A stretch of DNA of 64,000 bases from Lysinibacillus agricola (GCF_016638705.1 NZ_CP067341.1:623501-687500); one strand, 5' to 3'. Positions 43,265-52,603 are shown, counted from the stretch's first letter. Notes: a model not told the origin generated them from the sequence alone. A program made the numbers and translations.

Positions 43265-44785
43265 ATGATTTATGCAAATCCTAATACTCCGGGAGCAGTA
43301 GTAAATTTCAAAGAAAAATATGATAACTTTATCGGTGGCGAATGGATTCCTCCAGTAAAAGGTCAATACTTTGAAAATAAAACACCTGTAACAGGTCAAG
43401 TTTTCACAAAAGCAGCTCGTTCAACAGCTGAAGATATTGAGCTTGCTCTTGATGCAGCACACGCAGCAAAAGATGCATGGGGTAAAACAAGCGCAACTGA
43501 GCGTGCATCTATTTTAAATAAAATCGCAGATCGCATTGAAGAAAACTTAGAAATGATTGCTGTTGCAGAAACATGGGATAATGGTAAAGCAGTTCGCGAA
43601 ACGTTAAACGCAGATATTCCTTTAGCAATTGATCACTTCCGTTATTTTGCAGGTGTCATCCGTGCACAAGAAGGGCGTACAACACAATTAGATAACGACA
43701 CTGTTGCATACCACTTCCAAGAGCCACTAGGTGTAGTTGGTCAAATCATACCTTGGAACTTTCCAATCTTAATGGCAGCTTGGAAAATCGCTCCTGCACT
43801 TGCAGCAGGTAACTGTATCGTGATGAAACCAGCTGAACAAACGCCAGTTTCATTATTAGTGTTAATTGAAACAATTCAAGACATCCTACCAAAAGGCGTA
43901 CTTAACATTGTAAACGGCTTCGGTGTTGAAGTTGGTAAACCACTTGCAACGAACAAACGAATTGCAAAAGTTGCTTTTACTGGTTCAACAGCTGTTGGTC
44001 GCCAAATTATGCAATATGCAACTGAAAATATTATTCCTGTAACGTTAGAGCTAGGTGGTAAATCACCAAACGTATTCTTTGAGGACGTAATGGCTTCAGA
44101 TGATGAATATTTAGATAAAGCAATTGAGGGCTTTGTGATGTTCGCATTAAACTCAGGCGAAATTTGTACTTGTCCTTCACGTGCACTTGTTCAAGAATCC
44201 ATTTACGATAAATTCATTGAACGTGCATTAGAACGCGTAAAAGCTATTAAAATTGGTAATCCATTAGATACAGAAGTCATGATGGGTGCTCAAGCTTCAA
44301 ATGAACAAAAGCAAAAAATTCTTTCTTACTTACAATTGGGTAAAGAAGAGGGTGCTGAGTGCTTAATAGGTGGAGAAGAAAATATTCTTGAAGGCGACCT
44401 TGCTGGAGGTAACTACATTCAACCAACAGTTTTCAAAGGTCATAACAAAATGCGAATCTTCCAAGAAGAAATCTTTGGCCCAGTGCTTGGCGTAACTACA
44501 TTCAAAGATTTCGATGAAGCAATGGAAATTGCAAATGATACAGAATATGGTTTAGGTGCTGGTGTTTGGTCACGTTCTGGTGACATTGCTTACCGTGCAG
44601 GTCGAGCTATTCAAGCTGGTCGTGTGTGGACAAACACTTATCATCAATATCCAGCGGGTGCTGCATTTGGTGGATTCAAACTTTCTGGTATCGGTCGTGA
44701 AAACCATGCAATGATGTTAGATCACTACCAACAAACTAAATGTCTTTTAGTGAGCTACAAAAAAGAAGCACAAGGATTTTTCTAA
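43265..44785 (+). CDS. NAD-dependent aldehyde dehydrogenase (ExaC/AldA-like)
   Basis: A 506-residue enzyme with catalytic Cys301 ([11 protein letters not shown]) and general base Glu262 ([11 protein letters not shown]); [20 protein letters not shown] is the NAD-binding stretch. The CTCPSR form of the active site and the adjoining DUF779 gene are typical of acetaldehyde/chloroacetaldehyde dehydrogenases (ExaC, AldB). It oxidises aldehydes from ethanol or threonine catabolism. GGGGAG precedes the ATG. Confidence 0.92.
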   Translation: MIYANPNTPGAVVNFKEKYDNFIGGEWIPPVKGQYFENKTPVTGQVFTKAARSTAEDIELALDAAHAAKDAWGKTSATERASILNKIADRIEENLEMIAVAETWDNGKAVRETLNADIPLAIDHFRYFAGVIRAQEGRTTQLDNDTVAYHFQEPLGVVGQIIPWNFPILMAAWKIAPALAAGNCIVMKPAEQTPVSLLVLIETIQDILPKGVLNIVNGFGVEVGKPLATNKRIAKVAFTGSTAVGRQIMQYATENIIPVTLELGGKSPNVFFEDVMASDDEYLDKAIEGFVMFALNSGEICTCPSRALVQESIYDKFIERALERVKAIKIGNPLDTEVMMGAQASNEQKQKILSYLQLGKEEGAECLIGGEENILEGDLAGGNYIQPTVFKGHNKMRIFQEEIFGPVLGVTTFKDFDEAMEIANDTEYGLGAGVWSRSGDIAYRAGRAIQAGRVWTNTYHQYPAGAAFGGFKLSGIGRENHAMMLDHYQQTKCLLVSYKKEAQGFF

Positions 44786-44806
44786 TACCAAAGGATGAAT
44801 AACAAC

Positions 44807-45169
44807 ATGGTAGAACGAGTGATTGCAACAAAAGAGGCTTTAAATTTGATAGAGCTAATTAAGAGTCGACATGGCGCTATCATGTTTTATCAATCTGGGG
44901 GTTGCTGTGATGGCTCTGCACCGATGTGTTATGTAGAAGGAGATTTTAAAATTGGTGAAAACGATATCTATCTTGGTACAATAGGTGACGTTCCTTTTTA
45001 CATTCATAGAGCGCAATATGAATATTTTAAGCATACTCAATTGATTATTCATGCGATTGAGGGCAGAGGTGCAAGTTTTTCTTTAGATAGTGTTGAAGAT
45101 ATGCATTTCATTACGAACTCTAGAGTATTCACAACAGAAGAGTATGAAGAAGTAATAAAGCTCTTTTAA
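44807..45169 (+). CDS. DUF779 protein
   Basis: A 120-residue protein of the DUF779 family (HGAIMFYQSGGCCDGSAPMC, YLGTIGDVPFYIHRAQYEYF). The SGGCCDGSxPMC cysteines could bind a metal or thiol. It is nearly always linked to aldehyde dehydrogenases. Start chosen at ATG 44807, 8 nt after AAAGGATGA; ATG 44795 is fused to that site. Its TAA stop is embedded in the end of a family 2 element. A truncated copy of this gene lies at 45704. Confidence 0.85.
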   Translation: MVERVIATKEALNLIELIKSRHGAIMFYQSGGCCDGSAPMCYVEGDFKIGENDIYLGTIGDVPFYIHRAQYEYFKHTQLIIHAIEGRGASFSLDSVEDMHFITNSRVFTTEEYEEVIKLF

Positions 45170-45518
45170 TTTCTTTCAGCAGATGTTTTATGTAGCGAAA
45201 GCAAAGCGTCAGCTACAAATGTTTTATGTAGCGAAAGCAAAGCGTCAGCTACAGATGTTTTATGTAACGTAAGTGAAACGGCAGTTACAAATGTTTTTTG
45301 TACCGAAAACGTAGCGACAGGTACAGAAGTCTCCCATCTCTATAGGTAGTGAGATGAATGTAAGTGGAAATTACTTTTTCAGTGGATGTCCAAACACCTA
45401 GTGAAATAGATGAACTCAGTCTAAGAACGCCACGTCCTGTCGCATTACCGAAATGACAGACTCATGCAGGCCTAAGCACAAAGTCGAATCCGGACGTTAA
45501 TTATGCCGAGGCATAATT
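45162..45518 (-). repeat. family 2 modular element, copy B (with hairpin units)
   Basis: Starts at the DUF779 stop with TTTTAATTTCTTTCAGCAGA, then four units of about 36 bp built on TGTAGC-GAAAGCAAAGCGTCA-GCTACA. The conserved CCCATCTCTATAGGTAGTGA hairpin, GTGGATGTCCAAACACCTAG, the AACGCCACGTCCTGTCGCAT module and GCAGGCCTAAGCACAAAGTC follow. It ends with the palindrome AATTATGCC-GA-GGCATAATT (45499-45518). It is read naturally in the reverse direction. Confidence 0.85.
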
Positions 45519-45580
45519 GATTGCATCTTTTAATCTATGGAGATGTATCAAGCAATATTCTTGAAAATATTATTGAAATA

Positions 45581-45775
45581 TATCAATATAATGAATGTGA
45601 AAGCAAATTTGTACAAAGTGTGTCATTTTGTTTTGTATACGGTTTCACAAATGAAAAGATACTGACCATGATTTCTTCCTTAACTGACGGATAGGCAGCT
45701 CAAAATGTTGAAGGGAAACTAGGTAATAACGAATTCTATCTTGGTACAATAGATGACGTTCCTTCAACATTGATA
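45581..45775 (+). pseudogene. deleted duplicate of the aldehyde dehydrogenase-DUF779 locus
   Basis: Positions 45581-45675 match the control region and first codons of the dehydrogenase at 43171-43270. Positions 45704-45775 match codons near the middle of the DUF779 gene (TATCTTGGTACAATAG and TGACGTTCCTT are identical). The dehydrogenase body is missing and the frame is broken. This is a remnant of a tandem duplication. Confidence 0.75.
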
Positions 45776-45827
45776 TGTATAGCTGTAATAAGGGAAGAAA
45801 ACAGAAAGCTCATTATCATAGTATAGT

Positions 45828-45872
45828 AAAAAAGCCGCGATTCTCTTTTATGACGGAGAATCGCGGCTTTTT
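45828..45872. terminator. bidirectional terminator
   Basis: AAAAAGCCGCGATTCTC and GAGAATCGCGGCTTTTT form a perfect 17-bp stem. It ends transcription of the reverse-strand gene at 45902. Confidence 0.85.
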
Positions 45873-45901
45873 ATAATTAGTGGTTTTTGGGGGTATGTAT
45901 G

Positions 45902-46237
45902 TTAATATCGGTTGAGTTTTCGTTCAATGGAATCTAGACGATTGTTGAGATGTGATAGATGCTTATGCATTTGTCTAAATTGTACACTTTGATTTTGCGC
46001 GTCGGATGTTCTTGCTTGTTCATTTGCCTCTTCTTCCTGCAATGCTAAAATGGTGGAGAGGGTTGCTAGTGAATACCCTATTGTCAAAACCATTGAAGAA
46101 ATTAATTCTACTTTGGTAGAGGTTATACTTCCACCTTGGATACCTATGTCTTCTCCTAGGAGACCTGCTTCTTCACCACCTAGGAAACTTGCTTGTGTAT
46201 TTGTATTTGGGTCTTGTTGTTGTCTACGTCTTGCCAT
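45902..46237 (-). CDS. hypothetical protein with a membrane helix and coiled coil
   Basis: A 111-residue protein: an Arg/Gln-rich N terminus (MARRRQQQDPNTNTQ), a glycine-rich acidic stretch (GGEEAGLLGEDIGIQGG), a hydrophobic helix (ELISSMVLTIGYSLATLSTI) and a C-terminal coiled coil (MHKHLSHLNNRLDSIERKLN). GGGAGGGAG precedes ATG 46237. The layout resembles small forespore or spore-envelope proteins, but no family is recognised. Confidence 0.6.
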   Translation of the reverse strand: MARRRQQQDPNTNTQASFLGGEEAGLLGEDIGIQGGSITSTKVELISSMVLTIGYSLATLSTILALQEEEANEQARTSDAQNQSVQFRQMHKHLSHLNNRLDSIERKLNRY

Positions 46238-46419
46238 TCTTCTCCCTCCCATATACAGCTAATATATGGTATATGAAGTAGTAGCGTATCTTGTCCAGAG
46301 AATTAATAAAAAACCACAGTCGGAATAAAAATTCTTAATTTTCAAATAATTTATTTGATTTTTATGGAAAAATAGAGCAATATAGTAGAAATAAACAGTT
46401 GTTTTTAGGGGGAATAGAT

Positions 46420-46971
46420 GTGAACAAGGACTTTAAATATTGTAAAGATTCTAGAGTTATGCGTACAAGTCGAGTTTTTCCGAATGATATTAACAATCAT
46501 AATACACTGTTTGGCGGCCGACTAATGAGTGACATCGATCAAGTAGCTTCAATTTCAGCTGCTAAGCATAGTCGTAGAGATTGTGTGACAGCCTCAACGG
46601 ATTCCGTAGACTTCCTACATCCAATACGCCCGACTGATTCTGTATATTTCGAATCTTATGTAACGTGGACTGGGATATCTTCAATGGAGGTTTTCGTGAA
46701 GGTCATTTCTGAGAATTTGAAAACGGGAGAACGGAAGGTAGCGGCAACAGCATTATTAACCTTTGTTGCATTAGATGAAAATAATAAACCAGCCCCAGTT
46801 CCATCTGTCATTCCAGAAACAGTAGAAGAGACAAAACTCCATGAAACAGCATCTGAACGAGCAAAGGCGCGTGCAGAGCGTAAAAAGGAAAGTAAGGCAT
46901 TGGCTCAATTCATTTCGATGAACGATCCATGGGATTATCGGCTCGAAATGATGGAGAACTACTATATGTAA
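46420..46971 (+). CDS. acyl-CoA thioesterase (YkhA-like hotdog protein)
   Basis: A 183-residue single hotdog-domain thioesterase: RVFPNDINNHNTLFGGRLMS is the typical active-site segment, followed by STDSVDFLHPIRPTDSVYFE and TALLTFVALDENNKPAPVP. It hydrolyses acyl-CoAs in the cytoplasm. It starts with GTG 46420 behind AGGGGG. The C-terminal 40 residues are Lys/Glu-rich, then end in a tyrosine-rich tail. Confidence 0.85.
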   Translation: MNKDFKYCKDSRVMRTSRVFPNDINNHNTLFGGRLMSDIDQVASISAAKHSRRDCVTASTDSVDFLHPIRPTDSVYFESYVTWTGISSMEVFVKVISENLKTGERKVAATALLTFVALDENNKPAPVPSVIPETVEETKLHETASERAKARAERKKESKALAQFISMNDPWDYRLEMMENYYM

Positions 46972-46973
46972 AA

Positions 46974-47008
46974 GAGGCATCTGAAATTAATCAGATGCCT
47001 TCTCTTTA
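46974..47008 (+). terminator. terminator of the thioesterase gene
   Basis: AGAGGCATCTGA and TCAGATGCC(T) form a stem followed by TTCTCTTTAT. Confidence 0.75.
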
Positions 47009-47009
47009 T

Positions 47010-47189
47010 CAATTATGCCTCGGCATAATTGCGTGACATCCGCGGAGGCTTTAACTTCTTTCAGCAGGTGTTTGGAAACTTGCTTAAAAGTAACTTAAAC
47101 CCGCATTCATCTCACCACCTTTAGAGATGGGAGACTTCTGTAGCTGACGCTTTGCTTTCGTTACAAAAGACATTTGCTGAAAGAAGTTA
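47010..47189 (+). repeat. family 2 modular element, copy C (short)
   Basis: Begins with the palindrome CAATTATGCC...GGCATAATTG (47010-47031), then GACATCCGCGGAGGCTTTAAC, CTTTCAGCAGGTGTTTGG, the CACCACCTTTAGAGATGG hairpin, one TAGCTGACGCTTTGCTTTCG unit and the end GCTGAAAGAAGTTAA. Its last bases contain the stop codon of the convergent pdxK/thiD gene. It lacks the central CCACAGGACGTGG module of the longer copies. Confidence 0.85.
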
Positions 47190-48016
47190 AATTTCTGTTA
47201 CGGTTACTTGTGGTGCGCCAAAACGAGATTTTGCACCGTGCATAACTGGTCCTACATAGTCATTTAATGCCCAACCGTGAGCGATTGCAGCAGATACGAA
47301 TTCTTTTGCTTCAATAACAGCTTCTTTCACTGAAAGACCATTTGCAAGGTTTGCTGTCACCGAAGCAGCAAATGTACAGCCAGCCCCATGATTATAAGTA
47401 GAAGCGACTTTTTCAGATTCTAATAAATAGAATTTTCACCATCGAAGAATAAGTCACTTGCATTTTCAGTAGCTAACGCTTTTCCACCTTTAATCACAAC
47501 AGCTTTAGCACCTAGCTCATGAATTTTACGAGCTGCTATTTTCATCTCTTCGATTGTCTTTGGTGTTCCAGTTCCAGCTAATTGTCCAGCCTCAAATAGA
47601 TTTGGTGTTGTTACTGCTGCTAATGGTAAAAGATGTTGAATCATCGCATCTGTGTTACCGGGGTTCAATACTTCATCTTCTCCCTTACATACCATTACAG
47701 GATCGATGACAACATTTGTAGTGCCAGACTTTGCGATAGCGTCACCAGCGATAGAAATGATTTCTTCAGTTGACAGCATGCCAGTTTTTATTGCGTCAAT
47801 GCCTGTTGAAAGAGCAGTATCGATTTGTTTTTGTAAAAGCTCTGTTGGTAATGATGTTACGTTATGTGTCCAGCCGTTTGGATCCATTGTTACGACAACC
47901 GTTAATGCCACCATGCCATATGTTCCGTGTTCTTGAAAAGTTTTAAGATCGGCTTGCATACCTGCGCCGCCTGATGTGTCTGAACCAGCAATTGTTAAAG
48001 TTTTTTTAAGAGCCAT
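47187..48016 (-). pseudogene. pyridoxal / hydroxymethylpyrimidine kinase, frameshifted
   Basis: Residues 1-198 are a normal ribokinase-fold PdxK/ThiD kinase: TIAGSDTSGGAGMQADLKTF, GMVALTVVVTMDPNGW, VIDPVMVCKGEDEVL. The frame then hits a TAG at 47420-47422. One missing T near 47428-47437 would restore DGENFYLLESEKVASTYNHG, including the catalytic HGAGCTF anion-hole motif and the C terminus to a TAA at 47187-47189, giving a 276-residue protein of normal length. It is either a recent mutation or a sequencing error. It phosphorylates vitamin B6 or thiamine pyrimidine when intact. Confidence 0.85.
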
Positions 48017-48190
48017 GTGATAGATCTCCTTTGTAGATGAAGTTTTAAAATTACCATCTAGTATAGTCCTATTCTGATTCTATAAAAATAGTCACAATAC
48101 GATATTTTTATAATGTCAGTCTTAACTAATGCTTGAATTCAACATTATTTTTTTGTACCGTTATAGGAGAAGAAAGGGGCTTATATTACG

Positions 48191-48868
48191 ATGAAACAAG
48201 TATTCCCGAATGATTGGCAAGCAGTACTTGCAGAAGAAATAGAAAAACCATACTATAAAAAGCTACGTCAATTTGTAGCACTTGAATATTCAACACAAAC
48301 AATTTATCCACCAATGAATGACATAATGAATGCATTTTATACGACAGCTTATCAGGATGTAAATGTCGTAATTTTAGGTCAGGACCCTTATCATGGACCA
48401 AACCAAGCACATGGATTAAGTTTTTCGGTCATGCCAGGAATCCCAAATCCACCAAGCTTGCGAAATATGCTACAAGAGTTACAGGATGATCTTGGCTGTC
48501 CAATCCCTCAAAACGGAACATTAACAAAATGGGCGCAACAGGGTGTAATGCTATTGAACACTGTATTAACGGTTCGAGCAGGCCAGGCGCATTCTCATAA
48601 AGAACAAGGATGGGAGCAATTTACGGATGCTGTAATTGATAAATTAGCATCACGGGACAAACCAATTATATTTGTGCTTTGGGGTAAACCAGCACAGCGA
48701 AAAAAACAATTAATTCGTAAATACGCAACGCCACATTTCATTTTAGAAGCACCTCATCCAAGTCCTCTTAGTGCCTATCGAGGTTTTTTTGGTAGTAAAC
48801 CATATTCGAAGATCAATGCACAGCTAATGGAATGGGGAGAGCAGCCAATTGATTGGTGCCTAGCTTAG
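48191..48868 (+). CDS. ung: uracil-DNA glycosylase
   Basis: A 225-residue family 1 UDG that removes uracil from DNA. The water-activating motif GQDPYHGP (Asp65, His68) and the minor-groove loop [13 protein letters not shown] are intact, as is [29 protein letters not shown] precedes the ATG. Gene order with the YwdI- and YwdK-like genes and gerQ downstream matches the Bacillus ywd region. Confidence 0.95.
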   Translation: MKQVFPNDWQAVLAEEIEKPYYKKLRQFVALEYSTQTIYPPMNDIMNAFYTTAYQDVNVVILGQDPYHGPNQAHGLSFSVMPGIPNPPSLRNMLQELQDDLGCPIPQNGTLTKWAQQGVMLLNTVLTVRAGQAHSHKEQGWEQFTDAVIDKLASRDKPIIFVLWGKPAQRKKQLIRKYATPHFILEAPHPSPLSAYRGFFGSKPYSKINAQLMEWGEQPIDWCLA

Positions 48869-48946
48869 AGATTGGCACAAATCGTTTTCTTTATGCACTC
48901 ATCGTTTCGTGTTACAGTTAATAATAGAAGAAAGTGAGGGGCAACG

Positions 48947-49123
48947 ATGAAGGTAAATTGTTTCAACTGTCAATATTTTAAAGTAACATGGGACCCACAA
49001 ACTCCACGGGCCTGTGTAGCGTATGGCTTTAAAACAAAGCAAATACCATCCGTTGTCGTTAAACAATCCTCTGGCACGGAATGTCTAAAATTTGTGCCAA
49101 AAGCAGAAAGTGGGAGAGCGTAA
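48947..49123 (+). CDS. small CxxC protein
   Basis: A 58-residue protein with a CFNCQYFKVTWDPQTPRAC motif, then AYGFKTKQIPS and ECLKFVPK. The CxxC...C...C pattern suggests a zinc-binding knuckle. Homologues of this small protein lie next to ung in Bacillales. Good GTGAGGGG site; its TAA overlaps the next ATG. Function unknown. Confidence 0.75.
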   Translation: MKVNCFNCQYFKVTWDPQTPRACVAYGFKTKQIPSVVVKQSSGTECLKFVPKAESGRA

Positions 49124-49389
49124 TGATTCCTTATCAAGCCGTTATTCAACAACTTGAAAAACAATTATCTGGTGTCAAAAATGCTGGAAACGAACCGCAA
49201 ATTCGTGAAGCCTTAACAGCAATTCGAGCATTATGTGATGTGGTATTAGACTCACCTGACGGCATTGCTAAAACGCAGTCAAAACATTTGCCACAAATGC
49301 TGGTATCAGAGCCGAAGCAATCAAGTTTATATACTGCAAAAATTGAAGAAGAAGACGGGGCAAATGGTGATTCAATTTTTGACTTTTAA
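49123..49389 (+). CDS. YwdI-like (DUF5327) protein
   Basis: An 88-residue protein matching YwdI (DUF5327): MIPYQAVIQQLEKQLSGVKN then REALTAIRALCDVVLDS. Start is ATG 49123 in a TAATG overlap with the CxxC protein, with GGGAG upstream; a longer reading has no ribosome site. Role unknown; position matches B. subtilis ywdI, next to ywdK. Confidence 0.8.
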   Translation: MIPYQAVIQQLEKQLSGVKNAGNEPQIREALTAIRALCDVVLDSPDGIAKTQSKHLPQMLVSEPKQSSLYTAKIEEEDGANGDSIFDF

Positions 49390-49409
49390 CCAAAGGTAGG
49401 AAAAATGAC

Positions 49410-49790
49410 ATGAAAAAATTTATCGTGACAGGTGCACTCCACGGTTTTTTAGCAGTGGCATTCGGTGCATTCGGTGCACATGCTTTAAAAGAAATTCTAG
49501 ACGATTATGGTCAGGGGATTTGGGAAACAGCAGTTCAGTACCAAATGTTTCATGCCACTGGTTTACTTATAATTGGCTTATTGATGAGCTCTAAACTACT
49601 AGGTGAGGTGAAGCAGTTAAATCTAGCCGGCATCTTTTTTAACCTCGGTATTGTCTTCTTTTCAGGAAGCTTGTATGTACTGGCAATCAGCGGTATTAAA
49701 GTTCTAGGCGCTATTACACCAATTGGTGGTGTGCTATTTTTAGCTGGATGGATTTTAATTATAGTATCAGCCCTTAAACATGCTCGATAA
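49410..49790 (+). CDS. DUF423 membrane protein (YwdK-like)
   Basis: A 126-residue protein with four membrane helices and the DUF423 pattern (FLAVAFGAFGAHALKEIL, ETAVQYQMFHATGLLIIGLL, GGVLFLAGWILI). It lies 20 nt after the YwdI-like gene, as in B. subtilis ywdI-ywdK. Function unknown. Confidence 0.88.
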   Translation: MKKFIVTGALHGFLAVAFGAFGAHALKEILDDYGQGIWETAVQYQMFHATGLLIIGLLMSSKLLGEVKQLNLAGIFFNLGIVFFSGSLYVLAISGIKVLGAITPIGGVLFLAGWILIIVSALKHAR

Positions 49791-50020
49791 TAAAATTTAG
49801 AATTCCTACAAAGATACTCTTTTACATTATATGTAAGGGAGTTTTTGTTGTTTTAATAGGCTTCTCAGGTAACCACTAGTAATAATAAAGAGAATTTATC
49901 TTCCGAACTAACAATATAATACATAGAGAATAATAGTTTTTAATCCTATTGTCTTTGTAGGGATTTATAGTACACTATTATTACCAAATGAGTTCGACAA
50001 AAGAAAGTGAGGTTTGTGAT

Positions 50021-51199
50021 ATGGAGAAGCTGTTTACTTTACTAGATAATAACTATGATGAAATGGTAGCGATTCGTCGTCATTTACATGAATATCCGGA
50101 ATTATCCTTTGAGGAAGTGGAGACACCGGCGTATGTAGCTGCTTTTCATCAAGCGTTAGGACATGAGGTTCGTGAACATGTAGGCGAGCGTGGTGTTGTT
50201 GCGACATTACGTGGTGGGAAGCCAGGTAAAACGGTAGCATTGCGTGCTGATTTTGATGCGTTAGCGATTCAAGAAGAAAACGATATTCCTTATAAGTCAA
50301 AAATAGAGGGTAAAATGCATGCATGCGGACATGATGGTCATACTGCAACATTACTTGGGCTTGCTAAGGCACTCAATGCAATAAAGGATGAGATTGCAGG
50401 TAATGTGGTATTTATTCATCAGCATGCGGAAGAGATTGCACCAGGTGGAGCAAAGCCTATGATTGAAGATGGCTGTCTAGATGGGGTAGACGTTATTTTT
50501 GGTACACATTTATGGGCACCAACGCCACTGGGAGATATTTTGGTGAGAGATGGAGCCATTATGGCTGCTGCGGATAAAGTGGAAATTACGATTCAAGGCA
50601 AAGGTGGTCATGGTGCGGAGCCTCATCATTCTATTGATGCTGTTGCCCTTGCTTCACAGTTTGTTGTCAATGCACAGCAGCTTATATCTCGACGCATTGA
50701 TCCCTTAAAATCAGCCGTTTTAACAATTGGTCATTTTGAGGCGATTAATCCTTTCAATGTCATTGCTGAACGAGTAGTACTAGCGGGAACGGTACGTACT
50801 TTTGAGGAGCAGGTGCGCAGACAGATGGAGCAAGAGCTTGAGGCAGTATTAAATGCCACTTGTCTAGCTTTTGGCGCAAGCTATGAGTATCGGTATACAA
50901 GAGGCTATCCACCTGTTTACAACCATGTGAAAGAAACAGAATTTATTGCACAGCTTGCAGCAGATGTACCAGGAGTAGAAAATATTATAACGTGCCCACC
51001 ATTTATGATTGGTGAGGACTTTGCGTATTATTTAGAGAATGTACCAGGTACATTTTTCTTCACAGGTGCCAAAAAGCCAGAGTGGGAAGTGGCATATCCT
51101 CATCATCATGTACGCTTTGACTTTGATGAGCGTGCAATGTTGATTGCTGCCAAAACATTAGGAAAAGCAACATTGCAGTATTTACAAGAAAATCAATAG
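50021..51199 (+). CDS. M20-family amidohydrolase (HipO/YhaA-like)
   Basis: A 392-residue metal-dependent aminoacylase. The metal ligands lie in MHACGHDGHTATLLG, HQHAEEIAPGGAKPM and the late HHHVRFDFDERAM; the dimerisation segment KGGHGAEPHHSIDAV is typical. It removes N-acyl groups from amino acids or small peptides in the cytoplasm. Start is ATG 50021 with GTGAGG upstream. Confidence 0.88.
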   Translation: MEKLFTLLDNNYDEMVAIRRHLHEYPELSFEEVETPAYVAAFHQALGHEVREHVGERGVVATLRGGKPGKTVALRADFDALAIQEENDIPYKSKIEGKMHACGHDGHTATLLGLAKALNAIKDEIAGNVVFIHQHAEEIAPGGAKPMIEDGCLDGVDVIFGTHLWAPTPLGDILVRDGAIMAAADKVEITIQGKGGHGAEPHHSIDAVALASQFVVNAQQLISRRIDPLKSAVLTIGHFEAINPFNVIAERVVLAGTVRTFEEQVRRQMEQELEAVLNATCLAFGASYEYRYTRGYPPVYNHVKETEFIAQLAADVPGVENIITCPPFMIGEDFAYYLENVPGTFFFTGAKKPEWEVAYPHHHVRFDFDERAMLIAAKTLGKATLQYLQENQ

Positions 51200-51248
51200 T
51201 AAGTCCCCATTTGACGTACTGTAAGGCTTGAGCTTAAAGTAAAAATTG

Positions 51249-51287
51249 GCATGCTAGGAGGTTATCCTAACATGCCGATTTTTTTGA
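51249..51287 (+). terminator. terminator of the M20 hydrolase gene
   Basis: GGCATGCTAGGA and TCCTAACATGCC pair with one mismatch, followed by a T7 run. Confidence 0.8.
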
Positions 51288-51384
51288 TCTAAGGGCAAAT
51301 ATCCACGTAGACTCCTATGAACCATTTGTATGGTGGTTTATATATTAGTTATTGTTTTGAGAACTTTGAGTTAGCCCATTTCAA

Positions 51385-51726
51385 TTATGGATTTTGGTTA
51401 AAATAAGACATTTCCTCATCATATTCAGCAAAATCAAAGTAAATCATTGGGAATAGGAAACGATGATTCGATTTGAGTTCACGTAAAATAACATGGTCTC
51501 GACCAGCAGCTTCTACAACGCCTCGCACAGTTTTCGTGTTTTTGCCTTGCTCAACCGCGTGCTCGAAGGAAAAATGGAAGGTAGCGGGTTTTCCGCGATT
51601 CAAACGCAAAATATTTTCAATATACGATTGCTCCCGTCCAGGTGGTCGTGCTCCAGTCGTCTGTGGAGGCATTACCTGTGGAGGCATTTGTTGTTGCGTT
51701 GTCGGTGTCCAATAATAAGGCATCAT
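51385..51726 (-). CDS. gerQ: spore coat / germination protein GerQ
   Basis: A 113-residue coat protein. A Gln/Pro-rich N terminus (TPTTQQQMPPQVMPPQTTGA) precedes the conserved domain (SYIENILRLNRGKPATFHFS; GVVEAAGRDHVILRELKSN; IYFDFAEYDEEMSYF). GerQ is cross-linked into the coat and is needed to hold CwlJ, whose gene lies directly upstream, so the pair forms an operon expressed in the mother cell. Confidence 0.9.
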   Translation of the reverse strand: MMPYYWTPTTQQQMPPQVMPPQTTGARPPGREQSYIENILRLNRGKPATFHFSFEHAVEQGKNTKTVRGVVEAAGRDHVILRELKSNHRFLFPMIYFDFAEYDEEMSYFNQNP

Positions 51727-51747
51727 AAATTTTCAACCTTCTTTCTT

Positions 51748-52173
51748 TTAGATTTGAGGACAATCTTCTTCAGTTGGCGAGAAAAAGCAATGCGCTTTGA
51801 ATCTTCCCGTGTTCCATTGACCGTACCATTGTGCAGGACAATCTCCCCCAGGTCTGAAAAACCATAGCGAACGAGTTGCTGGATGGAATCTTTCACCTTG
51901 AATAACTCTCCTTGCTAATCTAACGTCTTGATCACGTGCTCGTTGAAAAAAGTAGCCTTGTGTTGTTGCTTCAAAGCCTCCAGGACGCTGAAAAACCATT
52001 TGTTCAATTGTCCGAACATCAGTAAAATCTAAACAATCTGCTCGTACACGATTGACGCCAACATTGCCGACCATCAGCATACCTAAATCTCCATCGCCTT
52101 CTGCCTCGGCGCGCATAAGCCTTGCTAATAGGGATGTTTGTGCATCATTCGTCTTTATAACAGCGATTTTCAT
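51748..52173 (-). CDS. cwlJ: spore cortex-lytic enzyme CwlJ
   Basis: A 141-residue hydrolase of the SleB/CwlJ fold: RLMRAEAEGDGDLGMLMVGN with Glu23 as the likely catalytic acid, then VFQRPGGFEATTQGYFFQRA. No signal peptide, as expected for a coat-side enzyme. It degrades cortex peptidoglycan during germination and depends on GerQ. Start is ATG 52173 behind GAGGAGG; an upstream in-frame ATG at 52221 lacks a ribosome site. Confidence 0.92.
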   Translation of the reverse strand: MKIAVIKTNDAQTSLLARLMRAEAEGDGDLGMLMVGNVGVNRVRADCLDFTDVRTIEQMVFQRPGGFEATTQGYFFQRARDQDVRLARRVIQGERFHPATRSLWFFRPGGDCPAQWYGQWNTGRFKAHCFFSPTEEDCPQI

Positions 52174-52409
52174 TCCTCCTCGCAGACAGTATATGCATGA
52201 AGGTATTGTAGACATGTTCAATTTTGATGAAAGAAATTCACATTATAAAAATGCTGAGCATATATTAATAATGACGAGTAGTTTGTAAAAGAGGAGAAAA
52301 TCCTTTATATAATTTTTAGAAAGAATGGGTAAATAGAGAATAGAAAATATATTGGGGAATGTGAGATTGAAAATTGCATGTGTATTGAATACATGTGAGG
52401 TGACAGGGA

Positions 52410-52580
52410 ATGGAGTTTGGTGTTTGGGTTGGTATTTTGTTGAGTGCTGTGCTGGCATTTTTGGTGGGGAGTTTTTACGGACAGCCTCTCCATTGGTATC
52501 TCTTTATATTAATAATCGTTATAGGTTTTTTTATCAATACGATTATATTAATTTTGAAAGTTAAGGATGAAAGGTCTTGA
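52410..52580 (+). CDS. 56-residue two-helix membrane protein (paralogue 1)
   Basis: A short protein with two hydrophobic helices separated by a polar turn: VWVGILLSAVLAFLVGSFYG, then QPLHWYLFILIIVIGFFINT and IILILK. GAGGTG lies upstream. It is closely similar to the protein at 52886 (shared YxxQPxxWYLxxL, GFFI and IILIL). Unknown function; a tandem duplicated small membrane protein. Confidence 0.6.
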   Translation: MEFGVWVGILLSAVLAFLVGSFYGQPLHWYLFILIIVIGFFINTIILILKVKDERS

Positions 52581-52603
52581 GGTACAATGCAGCCATATAA
52601 GAA

